A DNA stretch of 64,000 nucleotides, from assembly GCF_000203815.1 (NCBI RefSeq), contig NW_004457734.1, positions 689,233-753,232 on the forward strand, in the 5' to 3' direction. Position numbers and translations under genes: made by a program. Source of the DNA: Cavenderia fasciculata. Its lineage: Eukaryota; Evosea; Eumycetozoa; Acytosteliales; Cavenderiaceae. Below the pieces are notes generated by a model, which was not told the origin of the DNA, did no database searches, and saw only the letters and a list, made by a program, of their open reading frames with translations. Numbering within the stretch: position 1 is the first letter of the stretch; each line of letters starts with the position of its first letter. This document shows positions 44,499-57,004 of this stretch, piece after piece.

Positions 44499-45658
44499 TG
44501 TTATTACTTTGTTATTATTATTATTATTATTATTACAATTGACTCCTATTACTATCTATGTGTTTACTATCTATCTATCTATCTGTTTATTTATCTTTGA
44601 TATTTCTCTACATTTAAGAGTACGATATATATGTCGAAACTAACTAACTATAATATAATATAATAATCTTATTCTGAGCATGAGAAAAAAAAGATAGATA
44701 AAACTGGTTGAGTTTGAACTTTCCCAAAGTCTGGGTCAAGATTCATTATTTTAATTGAACAGGGAAAAAAACTTTAAAATTAAAAAATTAAAATAAAATA
44801 AAATTTATTATTGAGTACATATTTTTTTACAGAGTGTACCATCATCGTCGAACCACCACAACAATATGAAATTTGGTTAACACATTTATTATTATATCAC
44901 ACCACGGTCACAGTTTGTACAACACACAGCCACTTAATAATGTAGATTAAACCCTCTTCCTCTTCCCACCACTCCCTCCCTATTATTTTAAATTAGGAGG
45001 GAGGGAGGGTGTAGGTAAATAACATACATTGCACTACCTACCATCACTTCCCAGCAGCAGTAGTAGTAGTATATTACTACTCTCTCTACTCCTCAACACC
45101 AAACAAACAGAGAGATAGACAGAGAGACAGAGAGAGAGAGAGAAATAAAAGAGGAAATTAGAAAAAGATAGAAAATAAACAACAACAACAACAACAAGAA
45201 AGAGTAAGTAAAATGAAAGATAAAAGATCAATCAATCCTTTATTTGGTTATGATTATGGTTATTGTGTTTATTAGAGAGTGAGCGACAGCTGATGTGGTT
45301 AAAATATTGATGATGAATATGGTGGAGGTGAGAAAAGAGAGAAGAGATTGAGTGAATGAATGAATGATACACTATTCATTTAAAATATTATTGGTTTCTG
45401 TCTCCTCACCAATCCTTGAAGTTTCGATCATAACAATAATACCAGAGAGAGTACTACCTATTACAACGATACTAACAGTTGTTTTTTAAAAATAGAATTA
45501 ATCAATCAATCAATCCTCTAATCCCAATAATAATAATATTCAAGTTAAACTATTAATAATTGTACATGATAGCAACAAGAGTAGAATTAGTAGGATCAAA
45601 TTACACACTCTCTCAAAGTCGATAATTAATTAAATTGTTTAATTAATTATTGATTACA
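44499..45658. other. intergenic, divergent promoters
   Basis: This separates the transporter and the ubiquitin ligase genes, which diverge. It contains TAT/CTAT repeats (about 44565-44600), a GGGA-rich patch near 44940-45010, GA repeats (about 45120-45145) and poly-AAC (about 45180-45195). No gene was recognised. Confidence 0.55.
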
Positions 45659-48600
45659 ATGGGTTCACATCATAGTAAACAACGAAGTAGAGGAGGAGGA
45701 GGAGGAGAAATGACAAGCAATGGTGAATTTATAAATAGTAATCATGAATCATTTGGACCCTCTTCTTCTTCATCATCGTCGTTTGTTACAATGTCTCCAT
45801 CATTTTCAAAAAGAGGTGAAAATAAGATTAAAAGTAGTGGATCAAGTACATTTAACCTTTTGCGAAGAGTTGGTAGTACAACTAGTAGTAATAACACAAC
45901 ACCGACATTGGATGGAATGTCACCTGCTTTATCATCATCAAACATGATGTTGGATGTCGATGACCATCTATCCAATCTATCTCTAATGATTTCAAAAAAG
46001 AACAAAAAGAAAAAACCAAAGAAACTATTGAAACAACAACTTGTATCATCCTCTTCATCCACAACAACAACTCCTTCTCATCCTCTTCCTTCATTACCAT
46101 TGGAAGAATTTATTGATGAAAATAATCAAGCTCAAATTTATTTAAATAATAATAATAACAAAAATGGTGGTGAAAAGGATGATGATTCAAATCAAGATTC
46201 AGAACAAGACAATAGTGGCGAAGAAGAAGAGGAAAGTGATGAAATTATAAATATTATGGACGATGATTTATTTCAACTTTATGAAACAAATGGTTATTAT
46301 GATGATGATGATGAAGATAATATAATACAACAAGGAATGTACACTAGAAATGTATCATTGGCATCGATTACATCATCGTCGTCTCCTACTACTACTACTA
46401 ATCTTCAAGGTCGCCATCCATTTTCAGCATCATCCAAGTTGTCGTATGGATCGTCATCGTCGTCATCATGGTTTTATCTACAAGGAATAGACAGATCACT
46501 ATTATCTAGAGAGAATGACAGACATATCATAGTACTGTCGACACATGAAATGATCGATCGTCTATGTCTAGAGATTCATCGTACATCTGAGGTAATAGGG
46601 TTGTCACTGATATCAACCTCTATCCTTTTACAACACTTTAAATTTGATCATCACAAATTGATGCAACACTATGTCGAAAAGGGGGAGAATGCAACCTTTC
46701 AACTGGTCGGTCTCCCACTCTCCCTACTAGATCTCATCAGCCAAGAAACCGACGCTCACAATATCGAATCATTACAAGATTGCTTTAAAACTTTAAAAGA
46801 GTCTCTTAAACTATCAGCTCTTCGAAAAATTGCTTTTGATGGTATGGATACATCAATTTCAACTAATCGTAATAATAATAACAATCAATATAATAATCAG
46901 TATAATAATAATCAAAATAATCGTCATCGAAATCAAAATAATAATACAATTAGAAATAGAATTAGAGTTGTTAGATGGACATTAAACGATCGTGAGAATT
47001 CTAGTCGTCGTCATTCATCGACCATGACAACTAGAGTCAACTCTTCAAATGATATTCTTCATGACACTACTGACGCATTGTCATCATCATCATCATCGAC
47101 TTCAACCACTGTCAGAAGATATAATCATGATTATAATCCATATTCTAGGTTTTCACAAGTGGCTAATCATAATCATCACAACAACCGATTAATGGTGGGT
47201 CATCATCATCATCATCATCATCAACAAGACGAGGACGACGACGACGACGATCAACAAGACAATCAAGTAGAGGATAGTCATAGAATAGCTGTTATGGAAT
47301 CTTTGGTTTCACAAGTACTGGATGTATTTCCAGATTTGGACAATGAAAGAATTATACATGCACTTTCACAATACGACAATAATCACGAACGTATCATCAA
47401 TGCCATTTTAGAAGGTGTTTTAATTATTCCTTCTAGGTCTCAAACCAACAGTAATATTAATAACAATAATAATAATAATAACAATAATAACAATAATACC
47501 ATCCCATTGGTATTACCAATACAAGCAACATCAACAACATCTACTACTACTACTACATCTTCTTCAAATTTAGATTCAACCCAATCAATTATAGAATCAA
47601 TTAATAATAATAATAATAAAGAAGAAAAACAAAACAATGAATCATCATCTTCATCCTCATCTTCATCCTCTTCATCTCCTTTATCAAGTCCAAAACAAGA
47701 ACGTGGTGAATTAACAAAGGGCAATAGTATGGCTAGTATATTTAGTATTACCAGTGATGAAGATAATGGATTGAATCCTTTAAATCCTCATATACAATCA
47801 TTACGGTCCTATGACATTGACAATCCTCCTCCTTCACCTCGTCCCATTAGAAGATTACCCTTTATATCAAAATTATTAAGAGATAGTAACGATGATTTAC
47901 TCATCGATATCAACAACAAACACACAAATAATCTAAATAATTCACAGACAATCAACAATAACAATAACAATAGTAACAATAGTAACAATAGTTTACATGA
48001 TTCTTCATCGGAATCGTCTGAATTATTTTGTAATTATTATCGAAATAGTGATAGAATTAAAAATAGAAGAGCTAGTAATCTAAATAATATTAGTAATTAT
48101 CAAAATAATCAAATCATTTTGGAAGAAAATGATCAAGAAGAAGAACAAGAAGAAAAAGATAATCAAGATGCTGATGATGAAGAGGAAGATGATGACGATA
48201 ATGATAATAGTGAGGAGGAAGAAGAAGATGATTGTATACAATTATTTTCTCCATCTACCGTTGGATCCTCTATTATCACAAAGCCAATGTCATTTAGTAG
48301 TAACAATTCATCATTTTTATCAAACATTGATGAATTTAATATTAGTCTTGGCGATTTTAATCATCATCCACTAAGAAATTTAACAAGTACAACATCAACT
48401 ACTACAACTATAAATAATAATAATAATATTTACAACCACAATTCAAATTTAATTGTGAATCGACAAGACATTGAAGAGGAAGAAGTAGAGGAAGAACCAC
48501 AACAAAATATAGTTGAACAAGACATTGAAGAAGAGGAGGAAATGGATGAAAAGGATGGAGCTGATATTCATATGGCAAATGGTGCAGAAGAATATATTCA

Positions 48601-48685
48601 AGATGAAGAAGATGATGATGATGAAGAATTGGAACAACAAGAAGATGAAAATGGAGAAGAAATTATTATTAATAATAACCAACAA

Positions 48686-48770
<85 letters not shown>

Positions 48771-50822
48771 TTCTACCTCCTTGTTTAACAATAGAAAATA
48801 ATGATGAACAACAAGAAAATAATAATAATAATAATAATGGTGACCAATTAATGTGTTTAGTATGTTTATGTGATATTGAAATATCACATTCATATTCATT
48901 GGCATGTAAACATACTTATTGTTTGGATTGTTGGAAATCATATCTTTGTACCAAAGTTGATGAAGGAATTCAAAGTTTACATACAAAGTGTATAAGACCA
49001 CAATGCAAGTATGTACATCAAATCAGTCAGAGATATGATCAGACATTTTTTTATTCACATCTATTCTACTTCTACTTTAGTTTAATAATAGATTTATTAA
49101 GTTTTAAAAAATTGATTGGTGATACAAAACAATATCATAAATATAGTTGGTATTTTTTAAAATCATTTATTGAAAATAGTCCCAAATCATCATGGTGTAC
49201 GAATCCAGAGTCATGTTCAAAAGTGATCTACTATGATGGTGTCATTGATATTCCTCTTACACTCAATGTCACTTGTACAAGTTGTGATTGGCGATTCTGT
49301 TTTCATTGTGGTGAAGAAACTCATCACCCTTCAACTTGTAAACAACTGTCGGATTGGAAATTATTAAAAACAAGAGAAGAAGGTCAAAATGCTTTATGGT
49401 TATCTCAAAATACTAAAAAATGTCCAATTTGTAAAAGTAAATATTAATCAAATAATAATAATAGAATAATAATATTTTTAATCCTAATTTTGTTTTTTTC
49501 TATTTTTTTTAGTTCATATTGAAAAGAATGAAGGATGTATGCATATGAAATGTACATGTCAATATGAATTTTGTTGGCTTTGTAAAGGACCTTGGAGTGA
49601 ACATGGGGATAGAACAGGTGGATTCTTTTCATGTAATCGATATGATCCTTTGAAACATGATACAGCCGATCTCGACAAATCATTTGGTATCTATGTTCAT
49701 AATTTTCAACGATTCAATTATCATCACAATGCTAAAAGGGTTGCCATTCAAAAACAATCTCAACTTGTTTCTCTTGCTCCTGAACATTCAAAATATTATA
49801 TCAAACCATCCCCAAAACCAAAACCAAATCGTATCCATCCAAATCATCAACATTATAATAATAATAATAATAATGGACATTATAATTATAACAATCATCA
49901 TCATAATCATAATTTGGAATCTTCATCTTCTTCAAATGTTGTTGACGACCATTCACTTTATGGTAGTCATGATGACATGGAACAACCAAAAACTAATACT
50001 ACTACGACACAACAACAACCAAGTTCATGGGAAAAAGATTACTTGTTTGAAGGAATAGAATTGGTGATTGAATGTAGAAATGTATTGAAATATACTTATG
50101 TCTATGGATTCTATATACAAGATGAAAAGGAAAAGGAATTATTTGAATTCCTTCAAGAGGATTTGGAAAAGAGTACAGAACATTTGGTTGAAAATCTATT
50201 CAAGGAAATTGATAATCTTGCATTACCAACAACAGTGGTATCAGTGATCAACAATCCATCTCCATCTCAATCACCTTTATCTGCAGCTCATCATCATCAT
50301 GTATACAACCAACAACAACAACCTCAACATCAACCTCAACACATTTCACAAAATCAACAATATAATGGTGTTTCATCATCCAATTTATCTGTATCATCTT
50401 CATCATCATCTTCTTATTATACCAATACCAATACTAGTTGTAGTAGTAATCATCAACAACATAATAACAATTCACAACCCCACCAGTATTATAGTTTTGA
50501 ACAACAGCAACAACAACGACAACTTCAAATTCAACAACAATTACAACTCCAACAACAAGCTCATATAACCAATTACATCAAGATTACTCACAACTTTTTG
50601 GAAAATTTGTTGAGTGGCATCCACAATGGGTTGACATCCAACTATGCACCTCCATGCTACCAACAAAATCGACGAAAAAAAAGAAGTAGATATGGATTTG
50701 GTTTTATCAATAGTAGTAGTCATGGATACCACCGCAATAATAGTAGTAATCAACAACAAGGTCAACACTCAAAGAATGTAATTTCCATTTTAAAAAGAAA
50801 ACTTACATTTTCAAAAGGATAA
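45659..50822 (+). CDS. Ariadne-type RBR E3 ubiquitin ligase with CUE domain
   Basis: Exons are 45659-49436 and 49513-50822, with a probable extra stopless intron at 49009-49080; about 1671 residues. The start MGSHHSK fits N-myristoylation. Order: Ser-rich N-terminus; Ariadne UBA-like helices near 294-345 (THEMIDRLCLEIHRTSEVIG); CUE domain near 543-585 (VLDVFPDLDNERIIHALSQY, NNHERIINAIL); acidic and poly-Asn stretches; RING1 near 1065 (CLVCLCDIE, ACKHTYCLDC, KCIRPQC); IBR (WCTNPESCSK, CTSCDWRFCFHC, HHPSTC); RING2 (CPICKIHIEKNEGCMHMKC) with the catalytic Cys as the last residue quoted; and the Ariadne helices (ELVIECRNVLKYTYVYGFYI). RBR ligases take ubiquitin from the E2 onto that Cys before passing it on. 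All zinc ligands and the active Cys are present. The domain set is Ariadne-like; the CUE between UBA-like and RING1 is not standard. Confidence 0.92.
48684..48770 (+). repeat. in-frame AAT run (poly-Asn) within the RBR ligase
   Basis: Nearly uninterrupted AAT triplets encoding about 28 Asn just before RING1. It is typical dictyostelid coding microsatellite and likely length-variable. Confidence 0.9.
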
Positions 50823-51072
50823 GGATAGAAATAAACCAATTATTTATCTTTTTTTTTTTATTTAATTGTTTAATGAAGAGGATGAAGAGGAAGGAGGAAG
50901 GAGGAAGGAAGAAAGGAGGAGGATTAATATTATTATTATTATTATTATTAGTAATTATCGAGAGATTGATTATATACATGTTTAAACCAAATATCAAATT
51001 AAACTTTGGTATTTAATATATATATTTATATCTTTTGATGAGAGGAGGGATCAATCTTTTTTATTGATTTGA

Positions 51073-51801
51073 TTAAAATGATGGTACAGTATTGGTAGTA
51101 CCAGATGCGATTTGACCAACGGTATTATTATTAGAATTATCGTTGAGACAATTGGTATTATTTTTGAAACAGTGATCACTGTTTTGTTCCTTCTTTGAGT
51201 CTTGTTGTTGCCAATCCAATCTATTAAATGAATCATTTTTAACAAATACATGGTAATGTGTAACCTCGCGGATAGATTGTAATTCGACGGGATTGATAAA
51301 GAACAAAAAGTCTTGTTGGTGTTGGAGTTTGTGTTGGAAATGCGTGATGAGGTGCTCTTTGGCTTCTTGATGAGTCAATGGTTGTAGACACCAAAGTACC
51401 CAATGCGTAATACTGTCATGACAGTTATATGGAAAATCGTTTAATTTAAAAGCTAATTTTTGTTTTACATCTACTGGTCTTACAACTTTTTTCTTATATA
51501 CATTATTATTATTACTATTATCACTACTACTTGAGTCATTATTATTATTATTATCATTATTTTGGTTGGTTATATTATTATCTACATTGTTGATGATTGG
51601 GTGTTGATGATCATCCTCGGTTGGAAAATCAAACATTTTGGATAGGATATAATCTTTGGTTGAAGAATAGGTTGCTCTGACATAGACCATATGATCCATC
51701 ATCTTTGTAGTGTCTTGGTCTTTTCGACCCAACTCTCCTAATCGGTCTTCGTTGATGACATTTTTTAAATCATCCCAAGTTCTCTCGATATAATGTGTCA
51801 T
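51073..51801 (-). CDS. DUF3605-family protein (fungal Ngi1-like)
   Basis: A single exon of 242 residues. The N-terminal part has TWDDLKNVINEDRLGELGR, then a YVRATYSSTKDYILSKMF segment. After an Asn/Ser insertion, KLAFKLNDFPYNCHDSITHW and the stretch VLWCLQPLTHQEAKEHLITH fit the DUF3605 pattern (TW..L...I..N.L..L.R, Y....DYIL, ..NDFPY....IVH.V.W). Members are known mostly from fungi, including an N-acetylglucosamine-induced protein, and have no established biochemical role. The last 50 residues are Asn/Ser/Thr-rich. It is convergent with the RBR ligase gene, with stops 250 bases apart. The family call is from remembered motifs. Confidence 0.72.
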   Translation of the reverse strand: MTHYIERTWDDLKNVINEDRLGELGRKDQDTTKMMDHMVYVRATYSSTKDYILSKMFDFPTEDDHQHPIINNVDNNITNQNNDNNNNNDSSSSDNSNNNNVYKKKVVRPVDVKQKLAFKLNDFPYNCHDSITHWVLWCLQPLTHQEAKEHLITHFQHKLQHQQDFLFFINPVELQSIREVTHYHVFVKNDSFNRLDWQQQDSKKEQNSDHCFKNNTNCLNDNSNNNTVGQIASGTTNTVPSF

Positions 51802-54422
51802 GTTCCTTATATATTCTATGTATATATATATTTATAAGCTATTGATTTGTTGATTTTGTTGTTGCTGTTGTTGTTTTGTTGACTACTACTCGTTTGGTTG
51901 TATGTGTCTTCTGTCATATAGTAAACAAAATATATATATATTATTAGTTATATAAATATTATAAAGAATGTGTGATATTTGTTCTTTCTCGTCGTCGTCG
52001 TAATAATAATAAGATGGAGATGTGTTTGCAGTATGTATACTGAAGAAACAAAACAAAACAAAAAATAAGGGGATGGGAAGATTTCTAAAACAAAAATATC
52101 CTCCTCTTGTAGTCGTGGGGATTTTCAATAAGCAAAGAAAGTAAAGTAAATGAAACGAAATGAAATGAAATGAATGAATCAAAACACAAAACTTTTTGAA
52201 AGTAAAGTAAGTAATAAATATGAATTTTTGAATGTTCTACCAAAGAAATTATTGTTTGTTGTTCCGACCTCTAGTCAGTGTGTTAACACACAGACACACA
52301 CAATTGAAAGGAGGGGTGGGGGTTGACGAAACGAAACGACTCTTTTTTTTTTGACATAGGTACAAATATCTAGATATATTGACACGCCATCATGAAATAC
52401 CCACCTTTATGACGTTGTATAGAGATATAGATAGATACTTGTGACTAGCTAGCTAGCTGCGGCTGTAGCTGTAGGTGGAGCGGACTATAGTTTTTTTGCG
52501 AACCGAAAAGGTGTGTCCAAGGTAAAGGCCGTAATTAAATAAATAAATAAATAAATAATATTCAAGTCGACTTGGTTGTTGACGACGTTGATGGTTATGA
52601 GAAAAAGATACCTATTGTAGAAAAGAGAGACAGAGAGAGAGAGAAAGAGAGAGAGATATGTTTTACAAAATAAAAATGAATAAACGTGGATCCGAACAGT
52701 CATAGTCTAAAGGTCAGAGTTAAGGAAAACCTTGGGTTTGGGAAAATGATATTAAATATTATTATTATTATTAAAATGGAAGATTATCTTTAACCTCCTC
52801 AAATTTCCAACCTAGGTTGCCAAACACATCGCTATCAAGGTTGCGATGTACGAGCCATCATACGACAACGCTCGGTACGATTGTCAAGTGTTGTTTTTTT
52901 TTTCGACCAAAGCCCATCACTTTCCCGAATAATTTTAATAATATCTCTGAGGAAATTTGGAGTTCTTTTTATCGAATGATCAGAACTTTAAAATAGAATG
53001 AACTTTAGAGTTGAGTCTACGTCCTCTGATCCGAGTTGAAATGACTAAAGAAATATATTTTCATTTTTAGATTCTTCCCTTTTTTGGGATCATTCCTCGT
53101 TGAAGTTTGTGTCATCTCTATCTACTCATGACAAAGACAATAGAATTCTTTGTTTTTAAATCAATAAAAGAAGAAAAGAAGTAGTATTTTTTTTAAAAAA
53201 AAGACATAATAGAAAAAGTATTTGATTTGGAACTATGTAATGATTTTATTATTAACATTGTTTTAGAGATGGGATTGGTTGGATCACTATTTAAAGAAAT
53301 AGAATTTTGATTAGTATTGGATTTTAATTGTTTATTTAAAAACTATTTAAATTAAAATGTGTGTCAGACAAAATGATAACGCGTGTTGGGGTTTGTCATC
53401 AATATGATACAGAAGTGTCCAAGTCCTCATCATTCACATGCATTTAAAATTTAAATAGTTTTAATTATGTTTGTGGTTTTTAGAAACTTACATTATTTAT
53501 TTTGTTGGATTATTGTTGTATGGAAGAGACAGAGAGATAGAAAGGAGAGGAGAGAGGACAGAGGGAAAAAAAGAACTCAAAGCATCAAGGGATATTATAG
53601 AATGGGCAAACCTAAAAGATCAAGTAAATAAATACTTTAAGAAAGGTAAAAAAAGAGATAAGATTAGTAAATATGAACAAGATAAGATATAAAAGAGTGA
53701 GGAATAAAAGAGATTTAGAGGTTGATTATCAGAAGACCGTACGTGTTATATTTCACATAAAATCAAAGAGCTGGGTTTAGATATTGTAACCACGTAGTTT
53801 CATCATTAAAAAATAGAGTAGAAGAGAAATGGACAGAAAGAAAGAATAGATATATATTTGTTTTGAACTTACAATTTAAGCTGTGACTTGTTGAAAAAAT
53901 GAATCGTTCGTTCATTGCTTTTGAGCCTTGCTCCACGCAGAACCTGCTGATTTCGTTTTTTGAAAAAATTAAATAAAATTCATTTCTTTTTTGTTTTTTT
54001 TTTTTTGCCTGTTTGTCCTTTTACGTTTGAATGTAAGAGCATGCTCCTATGACAAAGCTAAAATGGGTTTGCTGTGATGGTTGTCAGAAACATATTATAA
54101 ATTATGTCCATTACCTCGGGAAAAGAAACTTTATTATTCATATCATCCATGGATATGATAGATAGATAGATAGAAAGATAGAGAGAATGAGATATATTGA
54201 AACAAACAAGAAAAGGGTTCTTTTCTTTTATTGGGTGAGAGATTTGTGAGGTTCACCAAAATATTCAATAAAAAAATAAATTAAAAAAGACTTTGGTTGT
54301 GGAGGAGCGTTGTTTAAGGAAAAGGACTAGAAAGTATAGTACTATAGTTAATTTATTTATTTATTTATTTATATATATATATTGTATTGTAATAGATATA
54401 GTTATATAGTTAGATATTAGCA
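51802..54422. other. 2.6-kb intergenic region, no supported gene
   Basis: Mostly AT-rich. It has TA and CGTC runs near 51890-52000, GT repeats near 52290, an AGCT palindrome (CTAGCTAGCTAGCTGC, about 52447-52462), an AAAT run (about 52535-52556) and GAGA repeats (about 52630-52655). Frames such as 53471-53692 (+, 73 codons, Arg/Lys/Glu-rich) have purine-repeat composition and no domain. A less AT-rich patch near 52800-53100 shows no tRNA or other RNA fold that I can support. The end should hold the promoter of the next gene. Confidence 0.5.
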
Positions 54423-56668
54423 ATGGGACATGGAGATGAAGATGATGATGGATGGGAGATTAGTGGATCAAGCAAACAAGCAAAGATGAAAGAGTTGCAA
54501 TTAAAGAGACAAAAGAAAGCAAATGATCTGCAACTCAAGCGTGAACAAGAGGCTAAAGAGATTGAACAAAAGAAGAAAAAGATGGATGAGATGATGAGTG
54601 GACAAGGCTACTTTAACAAGTGGGAGGTGCTCAATGACGATGTCGAAGACTCTGAAGAGGCAAAGCGTGAAAAGCGTCGCTTGCAAAAGAGCAAGCAAAA
54701 GAAACAAGAGGATGGCGATGGCACCACCTTTGTCTATCAAAGTGCTTTCATCAGAGACGAGGAAAAGAAAAAGAACCAAAAGAAACATCAACAACAAATG
54801 AATTCACAGTATCATCAATTGGCTCATCAAGAACAAAAGGAAAAAGAGAAAAGAGATTTGGAATTATATCCAAGAACTATTGAATTGGCAAAAGAAAAGG
54901 TAAATAGAAATAGGAAAAAGAAAAAAGAAAAAGAATAGTATTAATATAATGTTAACATTACATTTGATTTGATTTATTTTGTTGTTTTAGTTTAATTATG
55001 CAAATTATTATGAATTGATGGGAAATGTTGAGAAAAAGTATCCAAAGGTTGTTGATATTCAAATTAAATATATTGCTGAATGTTTGGAAGAATTCTTTGG
55101 TCATGTTACAATGGATTCAAATAATTTAGTTTCTGTTTTAAGTGATACTGGTATGTAAATATATTTATTTATTTATTATTTATTTATAAATATTAATTTT
55201 GTTTGTTTTTAGAATTCCCATTAAAACATTTATCAACAAGATTTGTTGATGAAACTATTAGATTTTTAAAACAAAAACCAGCTGATAATGTTGCATCTGC
55301 CGTTTTATTCTTGATCAATACATTACTATCTATTCTCAAGGGTGAAAAGGGAGCAATCAAATCAAGTGGTGTTGGTTTATTGATTTTCTTACAAGTCGTT
55401 TTTAAATGCAATGCTTTGGTTCCACTCTATCTAATCGAACATTTCAAGACTGTTTTCGCAGCCAATAATCTTCAACATGTTAAACCAACCATTGCAAGTC
55501 TCTATATTTGGTTGATTATGCAATCAATTGAAACAAATCCAAATGTTGCTTTATCTTGTTTGTATCAAGAAAAAAAAAGAAAGAGAGAGAGACATAATCA
55601 AACAAAATTACTAATTATAATTTATTTTTTTAAATAGTTTGGTTATCAATATTTTTACCTTTATTATTAACTCCTGGTGTCAAAATTCCATCAACAATGA
55701 ATGATTTAATTCAAAAGTTTACTACTAAATTATTTGAAAAGGAAATGTATGTCAAAAGAATATTAATAATATATATAGTTGAGTAATATTAATATATTTA
55801 TATTTTGTTATATTAGTAAATTTTCAAGTCATAAAGAAGTAGATGGAAATATTTTAGCATCAAGTTTGGAATTATTTTTATGGTCAATTCATAAAGAATA
55901 TTCGTATGTCAACATAAATAACCATGGTCTTGATTATTTAAAATATTAATTTTTTTTCTAACTTTTAGAACACAAGAGAATATTTTAAATAATTTAAATC
56001 AATTATTATTTGATCCAAAAAAATTATTCCCATCAAAGAATGTATCACAATCATATTTATCAGTTTTGGTTGGTAGCACGGCAGTAGCTGATACCAAACA
56101 AAGAGATCGTATCATTTTGTCGATTATCGAGTGTTTAAAGATTGACAAGAAATGCTACGAATACATAAAGGTGGATTCATCAAAGAATGTTGCACAGATC
56201 AACAACATCCTCTTGTACATATCGTTAAAGTGCGACGAATTAAAACTCAACAAGGTACTCGACCGCGAGCAAATGTATGGTCTTGCCAAATACTGCAAGG
56301 AGCAATACACAGCAGTCCTCGAAACACCACCCAAAAAGAGACAACTTCCTCGTAGTGTAGAGGTTAAAGACATTGAAATGTGTCTTATTAGTCTTAAACC
56401 AGTTTTAAAGAGATTCAAACCATCTGGTTCAAGCAGCAGCAGCAGTGGTCATAATAGTAGAGGTGAATCAAAAGGACGTGGATTTTTATTTACATTCTTT
56501 ATCATTCTATTACCATTGATTGCAGTATTGGCATTTTTTATCCGTTCATTACTTTGTAACCCTGAATTCCATCAATACCAAGAACAACTTCATCTCGAGA
56601 AATATCTAACTCAAGATCATCTAACAAATATTAAACAATATGTTTGTTTTAAACCAAAAGGTTTTTAA
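54423..56668 (+). CDS. TMEM214-like ER membrane protein
   Basis: Six exons, 54423-54899, 54991-55150, 55213-55557, 55638-55746, 55817-55903 and 55969-56668, give 625 residues. All phases fit, though the third donor is GTTTGT. The N-terminal 160 residues are charged coiled coil (KELQLKRQKKANDLQLKREQ) with a short FNKWEVLNDD motif. The middle is helical with TMEM214-like blocks (FNYANYYELMG, IRFLKQKPADNVASAVLFL, FWLSIFLPLLLTPGV, SHKEVDGNILASSLELFLWS, KKLFPSKN). Near residues 570-595 is one strong membrane helix (FLFTFFIILLPLIAVLAFFI). TMEM214 in animals sits in the ER and takes part in ER-stress-induced death; that role is not assumed here. Homology is inferred from the order and spacing of motifs over the whole length. 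Confidence 0.75.
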
Positions 56669-57004
56669 AAAAACAAATAAATAAATATTAATAATAATAA
56701 TAAACAAACAAATAATAATAATAAACAAACAAATAATAATAGAAACAACATAAATAAATAAATAAAAAATTAGGGATTTTAAAATGATTAATGCGTTTGC
56801 AATTCAAAACAATCGGGTTATATTTTATATTTATTGTGTATAGGTATGTAAGGAAAGAGAAGGTAAGGAATATTAAAAACTAAATTTTGATTCCATTATC
56901 TCTTTAAATTATTATTAATTAATTAATTATTATTATTATGATGTGATTTTATATATATAATGTATATAGAGGTTTGGTTTGTTTGTTATTCTTTTTTTTT
57001 TTGT
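56669..57004. other. convergent 3' spacer
   Basis: AT-rich spacer between the stops of the TMEM214-like and kelch genes, with repeated AATAAT/CAAACAAA units carrying AATAAA-type poly(A) signals. No gene. Confidence 0.6.

Noticed and set aside
53471-53692. A 73-codon Arg/Lys/Glu-rich frame
   Set aside because: Purine-repeat DNA gives this composition by chance; no promoter or homology signal.
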